A DNA stretch of 64,000 nucleotides from Chlorops oryzae (lineage: Eukaryota; Arthropoda; Insecta; Diptera; Chloropidae): the NCBI GenBank assembly GCA_020466095.1, contig CM035807.1, positions 76,352,004 to 76,416,003 on the forward strand, given 5' to 3'. The position numbers and the translations under genes are program-made. A model generated the notes under the pieces. The model did not search any database and was not told the origin of the DNA. It was given only the letters and a program-made list of their open reading frames with translations. Below, piece by piece: positions 21,237 through 32,299 of the stretch. Within the stretch, counting starts at the first letter, position 1, and every line of letters begins with the position of its first letter.

Positions 21237-22633
21237 ATTTCAAGTGCAATGGGACTTTTCAGTTTATTTTTTTCCACTCGAAAAACAAGTCATTCATTAC
21301 TTTATTTTATTTTTCATGTCCTTTTAACGCGAAATAAATTGTTTTCCTTACAAAAATGATTTTTTCATTGCCTGTACAGTGTCTTAGAAGCCCGGGTCCA
21401 ATCTATCGTAAGTGGCTTGTACATGGGCGTAACTGATGTGGCGTCGACGGTGCCATGGTCCAACTTTAAGACGGAATTAACTAGTAAATCGAGCTATAGC
21501 GTCTTTCCACTCGAATAAAGTCTAATCACGTCTTTCTACATTGCTCGTCATCTACTTTGATACAGAATGAGTACGTATGCATATAGCACATCTGAAGCAT
21601 CTGAAGATTAAGTTTCAATCTCAATCCAAAAAAAGTTAATAAATTGAGGCACATAAAACATGAAGAATTCCTAATATCCTCCAATAGGGTCAAAATTAAT
21701 TCTTACAAGAACTCGCAGAACAGACACACTAGCACACAAAACGACAGATCGATTATCGAGCAAGGTCTTGAACTTAGCATACTCTTGGACCTACTCATCC
21801 AATTATTCATCCTGAACGAACGCCAGATTGTTTCAATTTTTGAGCGGAAGAGTCCAAAATCGTAACAAATGTTCGTGTATAGATTAGGAGGCCTGTCGCG
21901 GCAACTAGTTGTTTTATGGCGAAATAAGTGCGGGGAAAGCAGACAGGGTTTTGTTTGTTTTGTATTTTTAAAACTTTATTTAACTTGATTTGTATGTACA
22001 CTGAGCGAACCTAACCATGATTTTTTTTTTAAATGCGCATTGTTATTCACAGCTTTGGTTGATTTAAAGGAAATATGTTTAATTACATTTCTTTACGTTC
22101 CGTATAATTCTCATTTGTTTTATAAAATAGGACATATAAGATATGTATTCATCTTAGAACTTTTTTAACGCAAAATCCAATATTGCGAGAGCCCGATGCG
22201 AGAGTGCGCGACGTCACGAAAATGTTTTGTGTGACGCATTTCAATCTCCAATGAGAGTTTTGCGTCACGCAGATGATAGCTTAACTTCGCTTCTAGTAAT
22301 GCAATATTTGAACCGAGTATTGAAAATTATTATTTCGATTCAACCTGAAATATGGTTGATTCAAAAGAAAATCTTTATTTTTTCCAACAAGAAAAATAGT
22401 TAAAATAAAAATATTCCTTGTTGAAGCCGTCTTGTATGTTTTTCCTTTTGATTTAACCAGTTTTCTGGTTGATTTTTTTCTCTGTGTATGTATGGATGTT
22501 CGGGTGGAATCGTGCTGCTCAATTTAGAGTAGATATGTATCTTTAACCGGTTGAACTGAAATTTTGTCTACACGTTTAGTTTGGATGACAATACATGATA
22601 AGCTGTGTGACGTCATTCTAAATCCAATATGCT
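21237..22633. other. Intergenic stretch with a possible CACTGAG-type element
   Basis: acactgagcgaacc at about 21999 and the inverted ctctgtgta at about 22480, with internal blocks aatatggttgatt and gattcaacc, suggest another element of the class with ACACTGAG/ACACAGAG ends. Weak. No gene seen. Confidence 0.3.
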
Positions 22634-22841
22634 GGACCATCAAAGATGGCGGAATAGTTATTTTTAATGCATTTCTCCAATATGGGTATCAAATGAAAGG
22701 GCTTGTTGCGGATAACTGGGTAAATAATGTGTTGTCATTTTAAATTTAATGTGATGGACCATTTAAGATGCCGGAATAGTTATTTTTAATGCGTTTCCGC
22801 AATATGGGTACCAAATGAAATGGCTTGTTGAGGGTAACTCG
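22634..22841. repeat. Degenerate tandem repeat, ~122-bp period
   Basis: ggaccat...agatg.cggaatagttattttt and aatatgggta.caaatgaaa occur twice, 122 bp apart, with about one mismatch in eight. Noncoding. Confidence 0.6.
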
Positions 22842-23404
22842 AAAAAATTAAAAGCAAAAAAAAAAAAAAAATTTAAAAAGCTTTTATTTAAATGCTCTAA
22901 AAATACGAAAATAAAATTTTTCTTTAAAAATTTAACTTTTAACTTACACAGCCCGATTCTGAATATTCCCGGGGAGCGAATTCCCGGGGAATTTACTTTT
23001 TTCGAGAGTAAACTTCTCCTTTTTTAAATTGATAGTGTAAGGAAAATTATGAGTATAGCTCAAATACCCATTACCCATCAAATATCTTCCCCCAAATATT
23101 TAAGAAAGAAGAAGTTTACTCTCGAGAAAAGCAAATTCCCTGAGAATTTGCTCGCCGAGAATATTCGGAATCGGGCTGATAGCCTCATTATACACAATTT
23201 GTATGATCACAAAAGCTTATCGCGCGATTCACTTGTGTAAACAAACTTACGCAGACCTCGCCACAAGCTTTTATGATCATATTAATTGGGTATAATGAGG
23301 CTATAAGTTGAAAGTTAAATTTTTAAAGGAAAATTTTATTTTATTCTTTTTAGAGCATTTAAATAAAAGCTTTTTTAAAAATTTTTTGCATTTAATTTTC
23401 CTAG
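22842..23404. mobile_element. Nested foldback structure: three inverted repeats in one
   Basis: Outer arms of about 100 bp at 22842-22945 and 23305-23404 are inverted copies (agcttttatttaaatgctct and its reverse complement). Between them lie two further elements: 22949-23178 with ~70-bp arms (cagcccgattctgaatattc against gaatattcggaatcgggctg) and 23179-23304 with ~40-bp arms (tagcctcattatac against gtataatgaggcta). No ORF in any of the three. Confidence 0.75.
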
Positions 23405-24058
23405 ACTAGAGAGCCGACAGGACAAGGTTTCCGCTGTGTAAACGCGAAAGACTCTTCAAAAGAGTATTTCAGAAGTCAGGCCTGGGGTTCTAACCGCCCC
23501 CATAGACGGTTTGAAAATTTTTTACTTGGCAATCTAAAAAATTTATTGAAGCCATAGCTTGTATATTCAAGTTTCCAACATTTCTTGTGAAAAAAAATTT
23601 AACAAACAGATTTGGGCCTCTTAGGATTCGATCAGTAACACAGCTTAACGTAACGATAACATACATACTTGAGTTAAGCCCTTGTTACTTGCTGTGATTC
23701 CTGCCAAAGAGTATTTAATATATTGTATAGTAATAAGTAAGTATATATAGTTGAAATACTCTTTGTTTTTGCTTTGGTTTGTATCTCCCTAACGTAAACA
23801 CGGACAATGCAAATTAGGTTCTCGAAGATAAATTTGTATCTTTATTTGTCTTGATCGTTTTACCTATGATTTTGAAAGAGAAATAAATTAGTCCCGAAAA
23901 ACAAAATGTAGCAAATTTCAAAAAATTCATAAAAAACAAGATAACTAAATTTTTTTCTTTTTGAATTCTTTCTATTTTCGAAATCCTTCTTCCTGAACAC
24001 AAAATTCAAAATTTGTAAACGGATTTTTTTCTATTGATCCTTCTTAGCATTGAAAAAA
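23405..24058. other. Upstream region of gene E
   Basis: No gene. The sequence aaattcaaaattt at about 24003-24015 matches the Drosophila testis translational control element (ACATCNAAAATTT) at all but two positions and lies about 44 bp before the start codon, within a plausible leader. In AT-rich DNA this may be chance. Confidence 0.3.
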
Positions 24059-24760
24059 ATGGCTGCCATGGCTAGTGTGCAGTTTTTGCACAGTAGGATA
24101 CCATCGGTGCGAGCAGTTTTCCCGGCTTTCTGTATTCGTCGGCGTTGGATTAGCGGCTGCAACGAACCAGACGACAAACCGAAAAGCCCGTATATAAAAG
24201 AATTGAAACTGGGTAAGCCATTGCCCCCGATGAAAGTGGCGCAGGTGTTCACATCTGCGTGGGAGAATCCAGATTGTTGCCTTCAGCCGTGTGAGATATT
24301 ACGGCACGATTTAAAATATCTTAAGAAAACGGAGCGTGTTTACACACGCACTTGGAACGAATGTGATGACGTTTGCAAAGAAAGATGGGTCTGCGTGGGT
24401 GATATTCAGCCTCCCGAAGTTGAGTTTAGACCGCGCCGTAGAATCTTATCGAAAGCTGGCAATCCCCCGTGTAGCGGCGATGAGAAACGTCTTGGCTTAA
24501 TGAGATGTCAGAGACGGCCAAATTTTGATGTCCCATGCCCGAAAATTAGGCTCCCCGGCTGCAAAAAAGTCGACGCTGACAAGAAGTGCGAATATTACAG
24601 GAGAATGGACTGTTGCCAAAAGCGTTGTACATTATATCCATCGTACTCTGAGTGTAGGAAGCCCAAGCCCAAGATAGAGAAGCCCAATGAGTGCGGATGT
24701 TTCAGGGTTCCATCCATGTGCGAGGTCTATGCCATGTTCCGCAAGTACAAGGTTAAATAA
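24059..24760 (+). CDS. DUF1431-type cysteine-rich protein E, 233 aa
   Basis: Single exon. The start is the first ATG at 24059; the open frame extends three codons further only from a TTG. Residues 1-34 have five arginines, one histidine and no acidic residue, and end FCIRRRWISG, a convincing presequence-like cluster. Core: WENPDCC (68-74), LRHDLKYL (81-88), RVYTRTWNEC (93-102), a proline- and arginine-rich linker, MDCCQKRCTLYPSYSEC (183-199), then ECGC (211-214) and MC (220-221). It is nearest to gene F, sharing CCQKRCTLYPS[YF]SEC, and forms with F a second subgroup distinct from A, B and G (no CGRENC block). The RHDxxYL wording is the same as in the cysteine-poor genes C and D. AATAAA signals at about 24879 and 24904. 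Biochemical function unknown. Confidence 0.83.
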   Translation: MAAMASVQFLHSRIPSVRAVFPAFCIRRRWISGCNEPDDKPKSPYIKELKLGKPLPPMKVAQVFTSAWENPDCCLQPCEILRHDLKYLKKTERVYTRTWNECDDVCKERWVCVGDIQPPEVEFRPRRRILSKAGNPPCSGDEKRLGLMRCQRRPNFDVPCPKIRLPGCKKVDADKKCEYYRRMDCCQKRCTLYPSYSECRKPKPKIEKPNECGCFRVPSMCEVYAMFRKYKVK

Positions 24761-25966
24761 ACAGGCTGCATGCACCACAACTGCATGTGAATTAAGCGTC
24801 AAGATCGATCAATGAAAAAGAAAAAGTTTGCAACCATTAATTTTTGGCACATTTTTGTAAAATAATCGTCTACTTTGGCAATAAAACCCCAAAATTTTTA
24901 GGAAATAAAAGGATATTTTTAACATGTAAAAATCGCAATTGTTCATTAAGCTCGTTAGGTTCATTTCAAAAATTTGACCCAAGCCCTTAGATGCTAGTGC
25001 AAAAAAGTTCTTTGCCCAAGTAATTAAACTATTTGTTCAACTAACTAATCATGGGGGGAAACAAGGTACATATCTCAATCCAAACCTCGATGCTGGTTTA
25101 AGGCTGTAAGGTACCCAAATATCTTTGTCAATCGCGGGATTTGATAAGGTAAGGATAATTATGGGTATGGGTCAAATACCCATTTCCCATAAACTTTCTT
25201 CCCCCCAATATTAAAAAAAGTTTACTCTGAAGGAAAGTGTTTTCCCCGGGAATTCGTTCCCCAGGAATATTCAGAATCGGACTGGATATTTCTCCAAAAT
25301 AGAGACGCGTCCCTTTTTCGAAGCCAAGGAAGCTGTCCGAAAAGGCCCAGACCTATATGTCCAGCCCAGGAATTGTTTCCCTAGAAATTTTTCTCCCCAG
25401 AAAAAGGAAGTGTTCCAAGCATTAATAAAGAAAGCAGGGACCGTAACAGTTATAACTTTTATAATAAAAGTTTAACAAAAACAGACAATTTTTGACTTAT
25501 TTTAATTGAAAAAATTTTACTGTTAAATATTGAAGAAATTCGATACCAATCGATAGGTTGTAAATTCTTGTTTAATACAAGTTTAAACCAATATTTTTTT
25601 TTAAATTGGATAAATGGTTGAATTTTAATCTCGCAAGGACTTTTATTTTTGACAACAAAAAAATATTTGTCTCAGTTTAGCAGTTATCGTTTGACTGAAA
25701 AACTTAAAGTCTTTACGTATTAGTTAATATCAGAATTTTTTGAAAAAAGTAAAAAAAATAAAAGACATCCAAGAATCTCATAGAGAATGGCCTGAGGATT
25801 ACAATGGTATCAACATTTTTCCTGTTTGTAAATTTTTTGGTGCTGCTTTTTGAAATTTTGAAAAACATCGAAACTGTTATTTTCATTCCCTGAAAGAAAG
25901 TAAAATGATGACCTTTGCTTAGAAATGTTCGAAATTCTTGATACCCTTATATTTCCTTCTCAGTAT
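24761..25966. other. Intergenic stretch with foldback-family relic
   Basis: About 25132-25440 holds degraded copies of the 22949-23178 family: caaatacccatttcccat, gttttccccgggaattc, ccaggaatattcagaatcgg and ccccagaaaaaggaagtg. No gene seen. Confidence 0.5.
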
Positions 25967-26241
25967 TCTAAAGCTCGGATCCCACTATCTGCGCAATGCG
26001 CCGACTTTTGTCGAAATCAAAGCGCCGATAGTGTGAACGGACTCTGATGCTAACAAGTGTGATCTTCTTGAACGATTTTTGTGCCAATTTTATTGTTCCC
26101 CGATATATTTTTGACAATATGTGACGATAATGTGAGCCCAAACAATGATTGTGGAAATTGTTGAAACTTGTGCCGATCTGGCCCGCTAAAAATTTTCGCA
26201 AATTGTGCTATTTGCGCAGATAGTGGGATCCCACCTTTAGA
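25967..26241. mobile_element. 275-bp MITE
   Basis: Left end tctaaagctcggatcccact and right end agtgggatcccacctttaga are inverted repeats of about 30 bp with three mismatches, extending inward through atctgcgcaa. Internal sequence also has gcgc-rich inverted pieces. No ORF, no clear target-site duplication. Confidence 0.6.
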
Positions 26242-26577
26242 TGCGAACAATTTTTTCAAACTGGCACAGAAAAATTCCGTGGGAGTATTGAGGATCGCGC
26301 TAGCAGTTTTCACTTTTATATATTAACACTTTTGACTTACGTCTGGATCCGTCCCTGGCCTGAGTAACAAATAGAAACTCTTACAGAAACTATTCTAAAG
26401 CATATACTTAACTTGTTGATAGACCTAACGTACTGTACCAACATGAGCCGCTATCATTTTTCTTTTTTCATAATTATTTTACAAACCCCTGGACTGATCA
26501 AATCGAGAATCATTGACATTATAATTTTTATAACGATTAGAGGTCATTTATTTCAGAATAACTGGCCGATAAATAGG

Positions 26578-27643
26578 GGAGAGAGCTGGGTTGTGGACCC
26601 GGTTTTGTTTTTGGTCTGTAACTTTTTACAGAGCACAGATATGAAATAACGTAAAGCACTGTTGAAAAGCTGAAGACAACACGTAATTTTTTATTTAGAC
26701 CGATTTGTGTTTCGATCTTTAGATTTTCTATGGCCAATTTTAAGAGGACGTGATTTTTGGCTGTTCCAGATGAGTGGCTGAGTTGTGAACCATCGTGAAA
26801 ATCCTGATGAAAGAGGCAAAACAAGTAAAGTAGGCAGATATTGTGGATATAAGGGAAAGACTTTACTGTAGATTGTCACCATTTTAATCATCATCATCAC
26901 CCGCATCGGAATCGAAATGCTTCCATTCGAAATACGAACGCGTCCCATTGGTGCAATTGTTGGCAGTCAGCTCTTTAAGCAAAAACTGCAAACAAATAAT
27001 GCAAAAATTTATATCTTCATCCGATGGTATTGAAGGTGGTTATGATTTTGTTTGTCTTTTGACGCTTAGCTGGTGATAGTTGTGCCTTCTTTTTGGCTGA
27101 ATTTGGCTGACCTCGACGTTGATGCTTGTCTCTTTTGCCCCGAAAGATGAATGTTGTCTGGAGAGGTCAATTCACAGCTATTCATTGCCTTCCGGCCACG
27201 TTTTGATTTTTTGACAGGTATGGCCGGTTGAGCGGCGAACAATTAAAATGAAGGAAAATCAGTTTAGAAATTAGTTCTAATACAACTCTAACATGGACCT
27301 TGGATGGTTCATAACCCAGATACCGAAATGTCAAAAACAAAATACTTACAATCTCAACATGACTTAAACCAATATTAGATCAAAAGTTCGAATCAAAACA
27401 CTTTTCGGTATAAAATCAGCAACTCAGATAGCACTCTATGAACAATTTAAGTTTGCATGATCAATTTTCAAAACCACTTCTGTAGCTGCCACAAGCAATC
27501 CGAGTACAGGCTCTTGTTTTAGGACAAAAACTGGCTAATGATATAATACAAGCTTCCACAGAAAGATGGCGATACCGATCAACTAGGAGAAAATATAGTG
27601 CTGATGCTTCTCTACCCTGCCCGGTTGACAACCCAGCCTTGTT
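26578..27643 (-). pseudogene. Decayed pogo/Tigger-type transposase, C-terminal part
   Basis: On the minus strand, about 27230-26880, broken frames read KKSKRGRKAMNSCELTSP and later PSDEDINFCIICLQFLLKE ... FEWKHFDSD. The GRKA...LTS block and the late C-x-x-C / DSD ending are what the C-termini of Jerky/pogo-class DDE transposases look like. agctgggttgt...acccgg at 26582 and cccggttgacaacccagc at 27621 are inverted and may be the ends. Stops and frameshifts throughout; no catalytic core found. Confidence 0.4.
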
Positions 27644-28346
27644 TCCCTCATTTCTGTGGTCATAATAAACAGTTCGTTAAGTCGACATTAGTCAGAACTG
27701 AGTTATTGGCTTAGTAGCTACATATGAGTCAGTCAAGGAGCTGATGCGTGCGTACCCCGTTGTCATAAATTTTTCGATGGTAAAGACGATGAGACCGCAT
27801 TCCATATATGAGTGAATGTGTTGCCCTAGGTAGGCTGAGATTCAGAGTCTGTAATAAGCACTTCTTAAGTCAACCGAGAGCTGAGGCTCGAGAACTATCT
27901 AAATGCGCTCCCCTTCATAAGGACGGCCGACGGCATACAAAACAAATCAAGCAAAGGCCACAATAAGTCTACTATGGTCACAGTGCCTCTGTATCCAGGT
28001 GGCGAAACACATAAGCTGAAAAAAAGTGTAGTAAAAAATAGGGGAAATAGTTGTCTTCCATATGACCATACCCTTATAAAAAATAATAAACATTAATTTT
28101 TTTAACGCAATTGGAAAAGTGGTCAATCATCTTTCAGTTTATTTAAAAATCCATAAGCTCACTCTTTTTACGGCAGAAATCTAGTAACTCATTAGGAATT
28201 GAAAAAGTTTTTCGAAAAACCTAGAATACCCGATCACGCTCCATTCCAAGGAGAAAATTTAGTTTCAAAAAATTTATTTGTTTTTTAAACTACAAAAAAA
28301 AAAAATTCAATCCTTTCTGGCCTCTAAATTCCTAGGAAAATTAAAA
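27644..28346. other. Intergenic stretch, no gene seen
   Basis: Ordinary AT-rich sequence; the last 60 bp (poly-A tract, then a T-rich run) are the likely leader of gene F. Confidence 0.5.
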
Positions 28347-29027
28347 ATGAACTGCTTGAAAATCGGAAGTAGATCCACTCGATCCTTTCTTGGACATTTC
28401 ATAGGAAAGCGTAAAATTTCCGAAGATTGCGGAGCCGAGGAAATGAAGAACAAATGCACAACACCCAGGTTTAGTATGGACCCGTGCTTTAAGAAAGATC
28501 CCGAAGCAACACCACTACAAGTACCAGCTCCACCGCTTGAGAGCATGTGGGACAATCCAGACTGCTGCGAGCCAAAGTGCGATCCACTTGAGTTCCGACA
28601 CGATGCGAAGTTCTTAAAACACACACACTGGCTAGATCGAAACTACAAGCGAACATGGTGGCAATGTCCACCTCGCGTTCTAAAGAACAAAATGTGTCCA
28701 CCCGAAATCAAGGTTCCAGCACCGGCATTACGACCTCGCGGCCAAGGAAATCCCGACGCAAAATGGTGTGCAAAAATATCGCCATGTGCACAAATTGAAA
28801 CATACGACCAACCATGCGAGAACTGCAGACCAAGAAAGTCTTGCCCTCAAAAGAAGATTGTGTGCTGTCAGAAACGTTGCACACTATATCCAAGTTTCTC
28901 TGAATGCTGCCGACCCCGTGCCGATCCCAAGCCACCAACCGAATGTAAATGCCTGTCTCCTGTAGGGCTTTGTGCACTAAATGAGCACTTGCAATATCTA
29001 GAAAATGCGAAGAAAGAGCGTAAATAA
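28347..29027 (+). CDS. DUF1431-type cysteine-rich protein F, 226 aa
   Basis: Single exon. The first in-frame ATG is at 28347; an upstream extension of 23 codons would need a TTG start and is rejected. Residues 1-24 are strongly basic (seven K/R, no D/E) and serine-rich, presequence-like. Core: WDNPDCC (68-74), FRHDAKFL (83-90), NYKRTWWQCPP (99-109), with a slightly longer loop between the RHD and TW blocks than in E. C-terminus: VCCQKRCTLYPSFSEC (172-187), ECKC (199-202), LC (208-209). Cysteine content is high (27 of 226). It pairs with E as one subgroup. AATAAA at about 29179. Same family, same uncertainty of function. Confidence 0.83.
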   Translation: MNCLKIGSRSTRSFLGHFIGKRKISEDCGAEEMKNKCTTPRFSMDPCFKKDPEATPLQVPAPPLESMWDNPDCCEPKCDPLEFRHDAKFLKHTHWLDRNYKRTWWQCPPRVLKNKMCPPEIKVPAPALRPRGQGNPDAKWCAKISPCAQIETYDQPCENCRPRKSCPQKKIVCCQKRCTLYPSFSECCRPRADPKPPTECKCLSPVGLCALNEHLQYLENAKKERK

Positions 29028-30254
29028 TTTCAAGGACTTACTGAAGTCCTTTCAAAAAACTATTGATACCTTTAAAGTGTGGGTGGTGCGGTATCGATGG
29101 CCTTTGAATGTATTTTTTTACTTTGAATGAACTTGCTTCGGCCTTCAACATATTCCTATAGTGTGCCAATTTATCTTCAATAAAAATTCACTTTTCTCGA
29201 ATTGATATTCTGGTGTATGTATTTTAATTCGTCCAGTATGCAAATAATGCAAAGGAAGGGGATGCTCTGGCAGGTAAAAGGTAAAAATTCTGTATAGAAA
29301 TTCAACCCTATTCCAAATGAATATTCTCCGAGAATACGATTACTGTAATGAGTTTTGGTAGTCATAAACATTCGGGATCCAAAATGGAGTTGAATACTGT
29401 TGTCTAAAATCCTTATTTGAAGGCGACATTTCTTTTGCCTGTAAATTTATATGCACTTAGTGGTATTACAGTCTGGGACGTCAACAACGTAGTCTCTCAA
29501 TTAATCCAGCGACTAGTTTTGTGATCTAAGCTAAGGGTAATCTTTCCCAATTTTTTCCCATTTTTGCATCACCCCATAAGCTTTCTTATAGCCCCGACCG
29601 GTCGAGAATATCGGGCCATCGGGGTTTTGTGCCTCCGTATTCTTTGGGTGAGCATTTTTGAAAGGACAAAAGGAAGTGAACAGCTTTGGGTCCCTTGAGA
29701 AGATAGGGAAGTAAATTGTAACCGACCATCAATTTTCCAAAGTGGGGCTACATAATTTCTTGACTTTAGAAGTATTTGGCTCTGGTATTAGGCAACACTA
29801 GATTGATCGTTTCTGTACCCCTAAACTTTCGCCCCTCTAGGCAGAGCTGTATTTTTACACCATTCTACTGTCGCTTGAAGATGTATGCCTTCAGAATTTA
29901 TGCCTGGAGTTTGTTTTTGCGCGATGGGGCATGTGGAATTGCGCAGACCGGTATGCCGAAGTATTACCGGCGTAACCCATACACCCCTTCACCATGGACG
30001 GTTTTATTCCTCCCTGGGACTGTTTTCGAATTACTTTGATGCCTCCTTTAGTTGCATATGCTAAAAGCTGTTCAAAATTTTCCGAGGGAACCTGCGGCAT
30101 TAATTATATCGTGGTAAACACTGACCTTATTATAGTATCGGCAATGTAAAAGGAATGGAATGGAAGAATACCGGAAGTGTGAGGTGACTCCAAGCATTGC
30201 AGTTCGTCACAATTGCAAATGATGAGGGATATTTCAATTACTCGCTGATAATGA
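29028..30254. other. Intergenic stretch, no gene seen
   Basis: AT-rich DNA; a foldback-family fragment (ctattccaaatgaatattct) at about 29309. The short open frames here show no recognisable content. Confidence 0.45.
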
Positions 30255-31625
30255 TTCTTCCCGAGTATTGTAGTGAACAAACGCGCCCAAATAAAGTCCA
30301 AATCTAACAAAAACGCTCCTAAATCGCCCAGTGCAAGTCCAAATCAAGCCCAAAGCACGCCCGAATCTTGCCAAAACTTGCCCAAAGCGTGAAAAATTTA
30401 ACAAAGCATCCATTTTCAACAAGGCCCGTGTGAGTGTGTACATTGTATAAAATTTTTAATAGTAAAAAGTTTTTAAATAAACAAAACAGCTTTGGATATC
30501 AAAAATTCTTTATCTGTGAAAGTACATTTGATGCCATTATTATGAACTCGATTTCTTTTGCATGCTCCAAAACTCCCTTGCAGAAGTTAGGCGCTGAATC
30601 CACATTTTCAAAGGCCCTTAGCATAATCGGCCGACTGTTGCAATTTCAGTTACAATATTGTACGAAGTTTTATCAATCGTCGGCTGTTGGTTCAAACCAT
30701 AGATTGAAATAGCCTACGAAATTTAAGGGTCAAATCGTACGAACGAGGCGTTTTAATTGATGGGAAATTCTAAATAAGGTTACCAAACTTGTTTTCATAA
30801 GGCGCTCTACATGCATTTAGTTGTGCCCCTGTTGAAATTTACGCAACTTTTTTGTCTCACTGGCACGGAACATCTCCCTACTAAGCCTGTGGATCCAAAT
30901 TTTTACATTTTTTAAAAATTGTTGACTGCAGACACTATGACGACCCTAAATGTAGTAGCGCTTAAAGTTTTGACCACTGACTCGCCAAATTTTCGTAGTA
31001 AATTTTAATAACTTCGACTCGTTTGGATGTGATCTTTCCATATAAATGGCAATCATAATTCAAAAATGTCAAGACGAAATAAACCCCTCTGGGCTATCCT
31101 ATGCACCCTTTAGTTTTTTACCCCAAAACATTTTTTAATATTAATTTCAAAAATTTTTTCTGTATTTCAAATTCCAAATACCTATTATCTTTAAATAGGT
31201 TTATTTCTTGCTTTTGATTTCCCTCGTAGTGGTTTTATAACCTCGGAACTCTCGACTGCTACACTCTTAAAAAAATTTCCTTCTATCATAGTAGAAACAG
31301 GTTACCTTCTATTATAAAATTTTATAAATATTAAACATACATTATGTAAAATTATGCCTTTTTCCGCAAAATTAAACATTCATAATAATAAAATTGCTAA
31401 AGGTGTGTAAAATTAGTATTTTTATAGTAAACCTAAGCATCATGATTAAATGTAGGCTTTTATGAAAATTATGCCTAGCATTGTGCGAAATTAGCTCGAC
31501 AAATTACCTTTTACCTTTTTGGCACAAATTACATATTTCTGGCTTGGTAATTGGGCAGTTTATGCGCGCGTACTGATTTTTGGGCGTCATTTGGGCGTGC
31601 TTTGGACCTGCGTATTTTTACTCGG
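30255..31625. mobile_element. Candidate TIR element of ~1.37 kb, decayed
   Basis: Left: cttcccgagta followed by several cgcccaaa, gtccaaa and gcccaaagcacgcccga motifs (30258-30400). Right, inverted: tttgggcgt, tgggcgtgctttgg and tactcggg (31575-31625). The subterminal motifs match in inverted orientation, as in a DNA transposon, but the arms are degenerate and no transposase is readable. Confidence 0.35.
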
Positions 31626-32299
31626 GTTCTCTTAGAGAAATTCCTATGCGAATTGTAAATGAGTTTTAATAATTTGTTTTGATAGACTTGATGAAGCTTA
31701 TCCGGGATCCGTCTGCAATCCGGGAAAATTTATTGCTACGAGTAACGACTACAATTTCACTCATTCTCATTTGTGGTCTCAGTTCAGAAACATAACATTT
31801 TTAGTAAAAAAAAAACATTAAACGACTTTCAAGGATATGAAATTTAAACACGGTAACTCATCGCTAGGGTACTGAAAGAACATGATTCTGCTCAGATCGG
31901 CCTTAAATACTGCAACCGGCGTAACCTGTGCGGCCATTTAATCTATAAATCTCTTTTTGAAGGATTAAAATATTCCAGCTTGACGCATGATCCCCCTGCG
32001 AAGACCTTATTATCCCGTTTTCTGGGTTTTCCAGGATATGAAAGGTGTAATTATTTCATATTCCTTAATAAGAAGGATAATTAATACTAGTTAGGAGCCA
32101 TCCTTTCGAGAGAAGAAGAAAAACAAAAAAACAGGACTCTTTTAAAACAAGATAGCCATGAGATTAAACAAGCCGACAAAAGCTTTCTTCGAACAGAACT
32201 CTACAGTTTTCTCATAAAAATTCAGTAAAAAAAAAAATAAAAAAATTTTTAGTGTTTTTTTTTCTTAAAATTCTTAAAATTTTCTTAATTTTTTTCAAA
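31626..32299. other. Upstream region of gene G
   Basis: No gene; the last ~100 bp are A/T runs (tttcttaaaattcttaaaa) forming the probable leader. Confidence 0.5.
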
